From contig DATFBW010000273.1 of assembly GCA_035253645.1 (NCBI GenBank), forward strand, positions 1-15,271: 15,271 nt of DNA. The letters are read 5' to 3'. This stretch comes from DASYRX01 sp035253645 (GTDB taxonomy: Bacteria > Gemmatimonadota > Gemmatimonadetes > Gemmatimonadales > Gemmatimonadaceae). Position numbers and translations under genes: made by a program. The notes under the pieces are model-generated. The model did no database searches, had not been told where the DNA came from, and saw nothing but the letters and a program-made list of their open reading frames with translations. Shown here one piece after another: positions 1 through 6,723 of this stretch (the stretch's first letter is position 1; each line of letters opens with the position of its first letter).

Positions 1-114
1 CTGGGTGAGGCGGTGGTGCAGCGCGTGGCGACGCTGCTGACGGACGTGGCGAAGATCGAGAGCCCCGCCCGCATGGAAGGGAAAACACTGACAATGATCC
101 TGGCCCCGAAATAA
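1..114 (+). CDS. infC: Translation initiation factor IF-3, C-terminal end (partial)
   Basis: Frame 1 is open from the first base to TAA at 112-114 and gives 37 residues ending ARMEGKTLTMILAPK. This matches the last strand and tail of the IF-3 C-terminal domain, where a PRMEGR..MxMVLAPK-like ending is typical. IF-3 binds the 30S subunit, blocks premature 50S joining and checks start codons. The rest of the gene lies left of the window. It is followed after 13 nt by rpmI and rplT, the widely conserved infC-rpmI-rplT order, which supports the call. No autoregulatory leader structure can be judged from this fragment. Confidence 0.93.
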   Translation: MGEAVVQRVATLLTDVAKIESPARMEGKTLTMILAPK

Positions 115-127
115 TCGAGGTCTCGTT

Positions 128-325
128 ATGCCGAAAATGAAAACGCACAAAGGCGCGAAGAAGCGCTTCTCCGTCACGGGGAAGGGGAAAGTGCGCCGCC
201 TGCGCGCGTATAAGAGTCATATCCTCACGAAGAAGGACCCGAAGCGTAAACGGCGCCTGCGCCGAGCGACGCTCATCGGGACGCCGGGTGAGGCCAAAGT
301 CTTGAAGCGCCTGATCCAGGCGTAG
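128..325 (+). CDS. rpmI: 50S ribosomal protein L35
   Basis: The product has 65 residues, the usual L35 length, and is very basic. It starts MPKMKTHKGAKKRF, the family signature, and continues with GKGKVRRLRAYKSHILTKKDPKRKRRLR, whose K/R-rich loops contact 23S rRNA. L35 is a late-assembling structural protein of the large subunit. The start is the ATG at 128, with a GAGG Shine-Dalgarno at 117-120, 7 nt upstream. It sits between infC and rplT with a 10-nt gap to rplT, so co-transcription is very likely. Nothing is missing or unusual in the protein. Confidence 0.98.
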   Translation: MPKMKTHKGAKKRFSVTGKGKVRRLRAYKSHILTKKDPKRKRRLRRATLIGTPGEAKVLKRLIQA

Positions 326-330
326 GGAGG
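325..330 (+). promoter_or_regulatory. Strong ribosome binding site of rplT
   Basis: GGGAGG lies 5 nt before the rplT ATG and begins on the last base of the rpmI stop codon. It is the clearest Shine-Dalgarno in the left part of the window. It contrasts with pheS, which has none that I can see. Confidence 0.75.
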
Positions 331-335
331 ATCAC

Positions 336-692
336 ATGCCCCGCGTCAAATCGAACGTCGTTAGGCTGAAGCGAAAGAAGCAGGTCATGAAGGCCGCGCG
401 CGGATACTACGGCGCGCGCAGCAAGCTCTGGGGTCCGGCCAAGGAGTCCGTCGAGCGTGCGTGGCGGTATGCCTATCGTGACCGGCGCAACAAGAAGCGC
501 GAGTTCCGCCGTCTCTGGATCGTGCGCATCAACGCCGCGGCCCGCATGCATGACATGTCGTACGCCACCTTTATGAGTGGTTTGCGGCGAGCCGGAATTG
601 AAATAGACCGCAAGGTCCTCGCGGACCTGGCCGCTCGGGACGTCAGCGCCTTCGGTGAGCTCGCCGACAAGGCGCGCGCTGCCCTAGCGTAA
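336..692 (+). CDS. rplT: 50S ribosomal protein L20
   Basis: The product has 118 residues, the standard L20 length. It begins MPRVKSNVVRLKRKKQVMKAARGYYGARSKL, matching the long basic N-terminal helix that threads into 23S rRNA. The globular C-terminal part contains RRLWIVRINAAARMHDMSYATFMSGLRRAGIEIDRKVLADLA, the conserved L20 core. L20 is needed early in 50S assembly, and in several bacteria it represses its own operon by binding the leader RNA; no such leader is visible here. One CGTTAGGC word (359-366) lies in its codons. The gene ends at TAA 690-692, just before the heptad hairpin. Confidence 0.98.
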   Translation: MPRVKSNVVRLKRKKQVMKAARGYYGARSKLWGPAKESVERAWRYAYRDRRNKKREFRRLWIVRINAAARMHDMSYATFMSGLRRAGIEIDRKVLADLAARDVSAFGELADKARAALA

Positions 693-696
693 ATGA

Positions 697-771
697 AGGT
701 CTGAGGTCCGAGGTCTGAAGTCTGAGCAAGCCTGGTGTTCCCCCCAGACCCAGACCTCTGGCCTCAGACCT
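697..771 (+). repeat. Long interrupted hairpin made of tandem 7-nt units, between rplT and pheS
   Basis: The left arm is four tandem units, GGTCTGA, GGTCCGA, GGTCTGA and AGTCTGA, at 698-725. The right arm carries their complements. I can pair 697-706 with 762-771 (10 bp), 710-717 with 751-758 (8 bp) and 720-724 with 745-749 (5 bp), leaving a 20-nt apical loop. The structure fills the gap between the rplT stop and the pheS ATG at 780. There is no U-run after it, so it is not a standard intrinsic terminator. It might be an attenuator, RNA-processing signal, protein site or mobile intergenic repeat; I cannot tell which. No T-box-like elements are seen. Confidence 0.8.
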
Positions 772-779
772 CCCCACCC

Positions 780-1790
780 ATGACTCTCGCCGAGTTCATC
801 GCCGCCTGTGACGCGTTGCGCGCCGATGCCGAACGCGAGGTCGCAGCTGCCTCCTCCATCGAGGAGTGGACCGAAGTCCGCAACCAACTCGTCGGACGCA
901 AGAGCGGGCGCCTAACGCAGCTCATGGGCCATGTCCCGTCGCTGCCGCCGGAGGAGCGGCGTGCCGCGGGGCAAGCCGTGAACGCACTCAAAACCGTCGT
1001 CGATGCGTTGCTCGACTCACGCGAAGGCGCGCTGCTCGCCATACGCAACGATGGTCGTCCACGCGACCTCAGCCTGCCGGCGCGGCGGACGTGGAAAGGC
1101 GCACGACACCCGGTCTCCATCGTCGTCGATGACATCGTCGGCATCTTTCGCGGCCTGGGCTTCACCGTCGCGTTAGGCCCGGAAGCGGAGTGGGCCTGGT
1201 ACAACTTCGGCGCGCTCAACTTCCCGCCCAACCACCCGGCGATGGACATGCACGACACGTTGTACCTCAAGGGAGACGCTCTCCTGCGAACGCACACCTC
1301 GCCCGTGCAAATACGCACGCTGCAGCAGTACGAGCCCCCGATACGCATCCTGGCTCCTGGGAACGTCTACAGGAACGACATGTTCGATACGACGCATGCT
1401 CCCGTATTCTCGCAGCTCGAAGGCATGGTCGTGGATGAAGGCGTTTCGTTCGCGGACCTGAAAGCAACGCTCACGCATTTCGCGAAGCACATGTTCGGGG
1501 AAGGGACGCGCTCGCGTTTCGTGCCATCATACTTCCCCTTCACGGAACCGTCGGCGCAAGTGGAAGTGAGCGTCGATTTCAATGACGGTCGCGGGCCGCG
1601 TTGGATCGAGATCATGGGTTCGGGTCTCATGCATCCAGCTGTGCTGGAAGCCGTGGGTTTGGACAGCGAGCGCTACACCGGTTGGGCATTTGGCATGGGA
1701 CCCGGCCGCATCGCGATGGCGCGCTACGGCATTCCGGATATCCGGCTGCTCTACGACTCTGACGTCCGCTTTCTGGAGCAGTTCGCGTAA
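780..1790 (+). CDS. pheS: Phenylalanine-tRNA ligase alpha subunit
   Basis: PheS is the catalytic subunit of the alpha2-beta2 class II synthetase that charges tRNA-Phe. From the ATG at 780 the product has 336 residues, a normal length. Residues 1 to about 85 are the coiled-coil arm for tRNA. The catalytic core shows MHDTLYL and LLRTHTSPVQIR. Motif 2 is YRNDMFDTTHAPVF starting at residue 197, followed by QLEGMVVDEG. Motif 3 includes WIEIMGSGLMHP and GMGPGRIAMARYG (residues 305-317). The usual Glu before the motif 3 Arg is Gly here (residue 309), while the Arg is kept. An upstream GTG (735) would add 15 Pro-rich residues encoded by the hairpin; family N-termini favour 780. No Shine-Dalgarno is visible, and CCTCC lies just upstream. 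Its stop shares one base with the pheT ATG. Confidence 0.96.
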   Translation: MTLAEFIAACDALRADAEREVAAASSIEEWTEVRNQLVGRKSGRLTQLMGHVPSLPPEERRAAGQAVNALKTVVDALLDSREGALLAIRNDGRPRDLSLPARRTWKGARHPVSIVVDDIVGIFRGLGFTVALGPEAEWAWYNFGALNFPPNHPAMDMHDTLYLKGDALLRTHTSPVQIRTLQQYEPPIRILAPGNVYRNDMFDTTHAPVFSQLEGMVVDEGVSFADLKATLTHFAKHMFGEGTRSRFVPSYFPFTEPSAQVEVSVDFNDGRGPRWIEIMGSGLMHPAVLEAVGLDSERYTGWAFGMGPGRIAMARYGIPDIRLLYDSDVRFLEQFA

Positions 1791-4234
1791 TGAAGTACTC
1801 GCATGAGTGGCTTCGCGCGTTTGTCGCGCACGACATGCACGCGCACGAATTACGCGAGCTGATGACAGCGCACGTGGCGACGGTAGACGCGATGACGCGC
1901 CTGCGCGCGGAGCTCGCGCCGATCGTTGTGGCCCGGGTGGTGGAAGCGGGCCGGCATCCGAATTCGGACCACCTGTGGCTCACCCGAGTGGATGACGGGA
2001 GCGGTGCGTTGCTCGAAGTGGTGTGTGGTGCGCCTAACGTCTCGGTAGGCACGCTCTACCCGTTCGCGCGGACGGGCACCACGCTTCCAGCGGGAGTCAC
2101 GATCGAGCAGCGCAAGATCCGCGGCGTCACCTCGCACGGCATGCTCTGTTCCGCGCGCGAGCTCGAGCTGGGGGACGATCAGAACGGGATCATGGCCCTC
2201 GACGTCGACGTCGCGCCGGGCACACCGCTGCTCGAGGCGATGCCGTTAGGCGACGTGTGTTATGAAGTCGACGTGTTGCCCAATCGCCCCGACCTCCTCT
2301 CGCACCTTGGCATGGCGCGCGAGCTATCCGCGCTCACGGGGATTCCGTGGCGAACTCCCGAGGAGTTACGAGGGCCACCCGGTGCGCCGTCCGCGGTCCA
2401 GGCGCCGTTTGACGGGATCACGGGCGACGTGCGCGTGGCCATCGATGACGCTGACGGTTGCCCGCGGTATATGGGCGCAATCTTTCGCGGCGTCCGAGTA
2501 GGTCCCAGCCCGGAATGGCTCGTTAGGCGCCTGGCCGCGATCGGTCTGCGGTCCATCTCCAACGTCGTCGACATCACGAATTACGTATTGCACGGCTTTG
2601 GTCAGCCGATGCACGCCTTCGACATGGCCCGTCTGGCAGGCCCCGCTGTGATTATCCGCCGGGCGCGCGCCGGCGAATCGCTGGTAACGCTCGACGGCGT
2701 TACCCGCACGCTGACGCCTGACATGACCGTCATTGCCGATGCGGAGCGTGCCGTGGCCGTCGCCGGAGTGATGGGGGGACGCGATAGCGAAGTGACGAGC
2801 GCGACGACGGATGTGTTTCTGGAGGTCGCCTACTTCTCTCCACCTAACGTGCGAAGTACGCGACGCACGCTCGGCCTCTCCACAGATGCGAGCTACCGTT
2901 TCGAGCGCGGCATAGACCCCAACATCACCCCCATCGCGCTCGATTTCGCCGCGCGGCTCATCCGGAAGCTCACTGGCGGGCGTATTCACGACACGCCGAT
3001 CGACGTCGGCGAAGCACCGCTCCCAATGGCTCCGGTTACTGTGCGGCCGCTGCGTGTGGCACAGTTGTTAGGCGACAAGGTACCCGCCGCGGAAACGCGC
3101 CGATTGATCGAGTCCGTCGGCTTCAAGGTGCGTCCCGTCGACGCCCACCGCTTCGAGGTCGCACCGCCGTCGTGGCGCAATGACGTGTCGCGCGAATCCG
3201 ATATCGTCGAAGAGGTCGCGCGCCTGCGTGGCTACGACCGTCTGCCGGACACACTCCGCCCGGCGCGTCCGGGCGTCGTCCCCGATCATCCGCTGTACCT
3301 CGTGCGGCAACGCGTGCGTGACCGACTCGTCGCGCTGGGCTACCTGGAAGCCGTTCCCCTTCCGTTCGTTGCCGCGAGCGATGCAACGCATGTGCGGGTT
3401 GCGAATCCGCTCAACGAAAGCGAGCCGCATCTGCGCCGATCGGTCCTCGAAACGCTCAGCGCGCGCGCCGAACACAACCTCAGTCGCTTGCAACGCGACG
3501 TAAGGCTGTTCGAGGTTGGGTCGGTATTCCTGCCAACCCAGAGCGATCTGCCTGACGAATGGATGCATGTCGGCGCGTTGGCAATGGGGTTGCGTCAGCC
3601 GTCGCACTTTACGGCACCCAATGCGGCCATGATTGACGAATGGGACGCAAAAGGACTCGCGTTCGAGATCGTCGAGGCCGCGTTTCCCGGAGTAACTGCT
3701 GACCTCACACCAGTGACTCCTGGGGATTCGCGATTGTGGGAGATTCGCTTGCGCGGTAGCGCGGAACCGATCGGCGACGTGCGCCGTCTCGCGCTCGATA
3801 AGCCGGTCTGGGCCGCGGAGGCATTCGGCGTCGAGATCGCGCTGAGCCGCATGCCGAGCGAGTTCATCGCCGCGCCGGGCGAGCACGCGCGCGGAGCGAC
3901 GCCTAACGAGCCAGCTCCGGCGCCGGTGCGCAGCAAGCCGTTGCCCGTCACGCCGCCGGCGGAGTTCGACCTCGCGTTCGTGGTGCCCGGTGACGTGCCC
4001 GCTGCAACCGTCGAGGCAGTGATTGCGCGAAATGGCGGAGAGCTACTCGAACGACTGGAGCTGTTCGACCTTTATGAAGGCGCTGGTGTTCCGCCCGGTC
4101 ATAGAAGCCTTGCATGGCGATTGACCTTCCGCGACCCAAGTCGCACACTTCGCGACAAGGAAATTGAAGGCCGACGACAACGCATCATCCGCGCCCTCGA
4201 CCAGGAGCTAGGTGTCAAGCCCCGTACATCCTGA
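1790..4234 (+). CDS. pheT: Phenylalanine-tRNA ligase beta subunit
   Basis: PheT is the tRNA-binding and proofreading partner of PheS. It has 814 residues, a typical length. In order: an N-terminal start MKYSHEWLRAFV; an EMAP-type tRNA-binding domain (about 44-150) with HPNSDHLWLTRV and VCGAPNV; the B3/B4 editing domain (about 210-390) with SNVVDITNYVLHGFGQPMHAFD and TDASYRFERGID; the B5 domain (about 410-485) with PPSWRNDVSRESDIVEEVAR; a class II-like core without catalytic motifs; and a C-terminal ferredoxin-fold anticodon-binding domain (from about 714) with EFDLAFVV and FRDPSRTLRDKEIE. The start ATG overlaps the pheS stop by one base, with GGAG at 1775-1778, which suggests translational coupling and equal subunit dosage. 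Six copies of the GTTAGG-type word lie within it. Confidence 0.97.
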   Translation: MKYSHEWLRAFVAHDMHAHELRELMTAHVATVDAMTRLRAELAPIVVARVVEAGRHPNSDHLWLTRVDDGSGALLEVVCGAPNVSVGTLYPFARTGTTLPAGVTIEQRKIRGVTSHGMLCSARELELGDDQNGIMALDVDVAPGTPLLEAMPLGDVCYEVDVLPNRPDLLSHLGMARELSALTGIPWRTPEELRGPPGAPSAVQAPFDGITGDVRVAIDDADGCPRYMGAIFRGVRVGPSPEWLVRRLAAIGLRSISNVVDITNYVLHGFGQPMHAFDMARLAGPAVIIRRARAGESLVTLDGVTRTLTPDMTVIADAERAVAVAGVMGGRDSEVTSATTDVFLEVAYFSPPNVRSTRRTLGLSTDASYRFERGIDPNITPIALDFAARLIRKLTGGRIHDTPIDVGEAPLPMAPVTVRPLRVAQLLGDKVPAAETRRLIESVGFKVRPVDAHRFEVAPPSWRNDVSRESDIVEEVARLRGYDRLPDTLRPARPGVVPDHPLYLVRQRVRDRLVALGYLEAVPLPFVAASDATHVRVANPLNESEPHLRRSVLETLSARAEHNLSRLQRDVRLFEVGSVFLPTQSDLPDEWMHVGALAMGLRQPSHFTAPNAAMIDEWDAKGLAFEIVEAAFPGVTADLTPVTPGDSRLWEIRLRGSAEPIGDVRRLALDKPVWAAEAFGVEIALSRMPSEFIAAPGEHARGATPNEPAPAPVRSKPLPVTPPAEFDLAFVVPGDVPAATVEAVIARNGGELLERLELFDLYEGAGVPPGHRSLAWRLTFRDPSRTLRDKEIEGRRQRIIRALDQELGVKPRTS
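4203..4207 (+). promoter_or_regulatory. Ribosome binding site deciding a GTG start
   Basis: AGGAG lies 4 nt before the GTG at 4212 and inside the pheT coding region. It supports the GTG as the true start of the coiled-coil gene rather than a later internal ATG. Confidence 0.6.
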
Positions 4235-4541
4235 GACCGCGAAACCCGGCGCTGCCTTGCACGAGCTCGAACAACTCGTGCACTCGATGGGTGAAGAGCT
4301 CGCGTCGTTTCGGAAACGCGCCCAAAGCGCCGAAGCGCGTGTAAAAACTCTCGAGTCCTCACCGCACGGCGGCGACTTGTTCGGCGATCAACGGCTGCAC
4401 GTTTTAGAAGAAGAGAACAACGCGCTCCGGGCACGGATGCAGCACGCGACCGAACGCATCCGAGTACTCCTTGCTCAACTGCGCTTCTTGAGACAGCAAC
4501 GTGAACAGGCCGTACAGGCCATGTCCATCGCCGAACAATGA
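4212..4541 (+). CDS. Small coiled-coil protein upstream of zapA (ZapB-like candidate)
   Basis: The product has 109 residues, without membrane segments or a signal peptide. It is helical and rich in Glu, Arg, Gln and Ala. Two coiled-coil stretches (about 15-50 and 62-103) are split by a Pro/Gly segment, SSPHGGDLF. The second stretch, with VLEEENNALRAR and RIRVLLAQLRFLRQQ, has leucine heptads. Small coiled-coil proteins of this shape commonly precede zapA, and some are annotated as ZapB-like, so a divisome accessory or ZapA partner role is plausible; this rests on position and fold, not clear homology. The GTG start has a good AGGAG and overlaps pheT by 23 nt. The end overlaps zapA by 4 nt (ATGA), implying coupling. 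It lacks the window-wide 8-mer. Confidence 0.8.
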   Translation: MSSPVHPETAKPGAALHELEQLVHSMGEELASFRKRAQSAEARVKTLESSPHGGDLFGDQRLHVLEEENNALRARMQHATERIRVLLAQLRFLRQQREQAVQAMSIAEQ

Positions 4542-4894
4542 GTGAAAAACGGCACGTCGTGAAAGTCACGATCATGGGCGAGGAATACACGCTCCGAACG
4601 GATGAAGAGCCGGAGCACGCCGTCGCTGTCGCTGCATACCTCGACAGCGCGATCCAACGGATCGCGAACTCCGGCACGGTCGTCGAGGCGAACCGCGCGG
4701 CAATCCTAGCGGCGCTCCAAATAACGGACGAGCTCTTCAAGCTACGCGAGAATGTGCAGCAGTCAGATGACGCTCTTCGCGCCTTGAGCGGTGAGATCCG
4801 CCGCCTGCTTCCACCCGCCAAACGTGGGCGTGAGAGCGAGTTCGTCAGCACCGAGCACCCTGCCCAAATGAGTCAACCCGCGCGCGCCGATTAG
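4538..4894 (+). CDS. zapA: Cell division protein ZapA
   Basis: The product has 118 residues. The N-terminal globular part, VVKVTIMGEEYTLRTDEEPEHAVAVA, is the ZapA fold (beta-hairpin with the IxGxxYxL pattern). It is followed by AAYLDSAI and a helix, ANRAAILAALQITDELFKLREN, that forms the tetramerising coiled coil. The last 25 residues are a polar, probably disordered tail. ZapA bundles FtsZ protofilaments at the Z-ring in the cytoplasm. It starts at the ATG of an ATGA overlap with the coiled-coil gene. Its neighbourhood, coiled-coil gene on one side and 6S-like RNA on the other, matches arrangements known around zapA in several phyla. Confidence 0.93.
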   Translation: MSEKRHVVKVTIMGEEYTLRTDEEPEHAVAVAAYLDSAIQRIANSGTVVEANRAAILAALQITDELFKLRENVQQSDDALRALSGEIRRLLPPAKRGRESEFVSTEHPAQMSQPARAD

Positions 4895-4907
4895 CGCATA
4901 CGGCGGG

Positions 4908-5108
4908 GCTCGTCGTTGCCTTTTGAGGACTCTCCGCGTAGCTTCTGGTTCAGCCGACGTCGCGTAGGTCAAAGCGGCAACGGGAGTTAGCACTCGAGTC
5001 ACCCGGTTCGCACCCTATGCCGGTGCCACCCCGGTGACACGACTCGTTGCGAGGGCTTTGTGACGGCGGACACATCCTCGCAGGCGCGGTTGGTTGACGC
5101 GGTGGAGC
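4908..5108 (+). ncRNA. ssrS: Probable 6S RNA (ssrS-like) between zapA and rny
   Basis: The 221-nt gap between zapA and rny shows no credible gene, but it folds by hand into one long rod. Helices: 4908-4911 with 5105-5108, or 4911-4914 with 5096-5099; 4918-4921 with 5082-5085; 4925-4929 with 5075-5079; then a 24-nt asymmetric bubble (4930-4953). Beyond it: 4954-4956 with 5067-5069, 4958-4961 with 5062-5065, 4970-4975 with 5055-5060, 4977-4981 with 5046-5050, 4998-5003 with 5033-5038, and an apical 5010-5014 with 5022-5026. A rod of about 200 nt with a large one-sided central bubble is the 6S design, which mimics open promoter DNA and traps RNA polymerase holoenzyme. 6S genes often lie next to zapA. 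Ends are approximate, the promoter was not identified, and no covariance search was possible. Confidence 0.58.
5104..5107 (+). promoter_or_regulatory. Ribosome binding site of rny, inside the closing helix of the RNA element
   Basis: GGAG lies 8 nt before the rny ATG at 5116. Three of its bases also take part in the outermost helix I can draw for the 6S-like RNA (4908-4911 with 5105-5108). Read-through transcripts could therefore hide the rny ribosome site. Confidence 0.5.
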
Positions 5109-5115
5109 TATACAG

Positions 5116-6711
5116 ATGGCTACGACTATCGGGTTACTCGAGGTTGCGGTTGGCGTTTTCCTGCTCGTTGTCGCCAGCGCAGCCTTTTTCTTTATCGGTC
5201 GTTCACGCGGCAGGGCGCGCGAGATCGCAGCTCAGGAAGCGGCCAAATCCACGGCGCAGGAAACATCGAAGCGCATCCTGAGCGACGCCGATCGCGAAGC
5301 TGAATCGCTTCGCAAGAATGCCGTCATTGCGGGGAAAGAAGAAGTCATCAAGCTGCGCGAAGCGTGGGAGACGGAACAGCGGCGCCGTCGAGACGAGGTG
5401 GAGCGCGAAGAACGTCGCGTCGATGACCGCGATGCACAGCTCGACAAGAAATTCGAGATCCTCGACACCCGCGACAAAGAGCTTGGCCGCCGGGCCAGCG
5501 ATTTGGGACGGCGCGAAAAGTTCGTCTCCGAGCGCGAAGAAGAGCTGGAGCGCTTGCTCAACGAAGAACGCCGCCGGCTCGAGGCGCTCGCCGGCATGAC
5601 GGCCCAGGAAGCCAAGCAGCAGCTCATGCAACGCATGGAGCAGGAAGCCGAGGCAGACGCTGCGAACCGCTTACGTGAGATCCGGGAGACCGCCAAGCGG
5701 AACGGCGAGCGCGAAGCGAAGAAGATCGTGGCGCTGGCCGTGCAACGCATCTCCGCCGAATACACCGCGGAGATCTCCGTGTCGTCGGTGTCGCTGCCTA
5801 ACGATGAGATGAAAGGGCGTATCATCGGACGGGAGGGGAGGAACATCCGCGCCTTCGAGCTGGCGACTGGCGTCGACGTCATCATCGACGACACTCCGGA
5901 CACCGTTGTCGTCTCCTGCTTCGATCCCATCCGGCGTGAAGTTGCGCGGCTGGGCCTCGAGCGCCTTGTTGCCGATGGGCGCATCCATCCAGGACGCATC
6001 GAAGAGGTCGTGGCCAAGGCGCGCAAAGAGGTGGAGCAGAGCATCATTGAAGCGGGCGAAGAGGCCGCCTACGATGCGGGTGTGCACGGCCTTCACGCGG
6101 AGATGATCAAACTCATCGGCCGCATGAAATACCGGACGAGCTATGGTCAAAACATCCTCGCCCACTCGAAAGAAGTGGCGCACCTCGCCGGCATCATGGC
6201 CACAGAGCTCGGTCTCGATGCCGCGATGGCTCGCCGCGGCGCGCTGCTGCACGATGTGGGTAAGGTGCTTACGCATGAACACGAAGGCACTCATGTGCAG
6301 TTAGGCGTCGAAGTCGCGACGAAGTACGGGGAGCATCCTCTCGTCGTGAACTGCATCGCCGCACATCACGACGACGTGCCGCACGAGAGTGAAGTATCGG
6401 TCATCGTGCAGGCCGCCGACGCGATATCCGGTTCGCGCCCGGGCGCGCGGCGTGAAGCGTTCGAGACTTACGTGAAGAGGCTCGAAGGTCTGGAAAAGAT
6501 CGCGTCTGCGTATCGCGGGGTGGACAAAGTGTACGCAATTCAGGCGGGGCGCGAAGTGCGCGTCATCGTCCACCCGGAGCAGATCGACGACGCACGCATG
6601 GCGTCGCTAGCCGATGAAGTAGCGCGGCGCATTGAAGGGGAGCTACAGTACCCGGGGCAGATCAAGGTGGTGATGATCCGGGAAACGCGCGCTGTAGACG
6701 TGGCGCGCTAG
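5116..6711 (+). CDS. rny: Ribonuclease Y (membrane-anchored endoribonuclease)
   Basis: The product has 531 residues, the usual RNase Y length. Residues about 4-27 form one hydrophobic N-terminal anchor (LLEVAVGVFLLVVASAAFFF) followed by GRSRGRAR. Residues about 30-215 are a highly charged Glu/Arg coiled coil. A KH RNA-binding domain follows from about 230, with the GxxG loop as GREG at 238-241. The HD phosphohydrolase domain carries HSKEVAHLAGIMA, the metal-binding HD pair at 379-380 in LLHDVGK, and AAHHDD. RNase Y starts mRNA decay at the inner face of the membrane in bacteria lacking RNase E. The MATTIGLL start has GGAG 8 nt upstream. It is followed by folD after 12 nt. No key residue is missing. 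Confidence 0.97.
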   Translation: MATTIGLLEVAVGVFLLVVASAAFFFIGRSRGRAREIAAQEAAKSTAQETSKRILSDADREAESLRKNAVIAGKEEVIKLREAWETEQRRRRDEVEREERRVDDRDAQLDKKFEILDTRDKELGRRASDLGRREKFVSEREEELERLLNEERRRLEALAGMTAQEAKQQLMQRMEQEAEADAANRLREIRETAKRNGEREAKKIVALAVQRISAEYTAEISVSSVSLPNDEMKGRIIGREGRNIRAFELATGVDVIIDDTPDTVVVSCFDPIRREVARLGLERLVADGRIHPGRIEEVVAKARKEVEQSIIEAGEEAAYDAGVHGLHAEMIKLIGRMKYRTSYGQNILAHSKEVAHLAGIMATELGLDAAMARRGALLHDVGKVLTHEHEGTHVQLGVEVATKYGEHPLVVNCIAAHHDDVPHESEVSVIVQAADAISGSRPGARREAFETYVKRLEGLEKIASAYRGVDKVYAIQAGREVRVIVHPEQIDDARMASLADEVARRIEGELQYPGQIKVVMIRETRAVDVAR

Positions 6712-6723
6712 ACGGGCCGAGTC

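Noticed and set aside
697..771. Intrinsic terminator or T-box before pheS
   Set aside because: No U-run follows the stem, and neither a T-box sequence nor a specifier-loop arrangement is present; only the repeat hairpin can be supported.
3068..3886. 272-residue open frame on the minus strand inside pheT
   Set aside because: It is fully antisense to a well-recognised pheT domain region, has Arg/His-rich composition typical of GC-rich shadow frames, and shows no family motif.
5095..5114. TTGACG and TATACA as a promoter for rny
   Set aside because: The spacing between the two boxes is 8 nt, far short of about 17, and the second box would lie almost on the ATG.
5060..5281. Small plus-strand open frame starting in the zapA-rny gap
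   Set aside because: It runs into the N-terminal codons of rny in another frame and resembles no family; the gap is better explained by RNA structure.
5232..6047. 271-residue Ser/Arg-rich open frame on the minus strand inside rny
   Set aside because: It mirrors the charged coiled coil of RNase Y; its Ser/Arg runs are the reverse reading of Glu/Arg codons.
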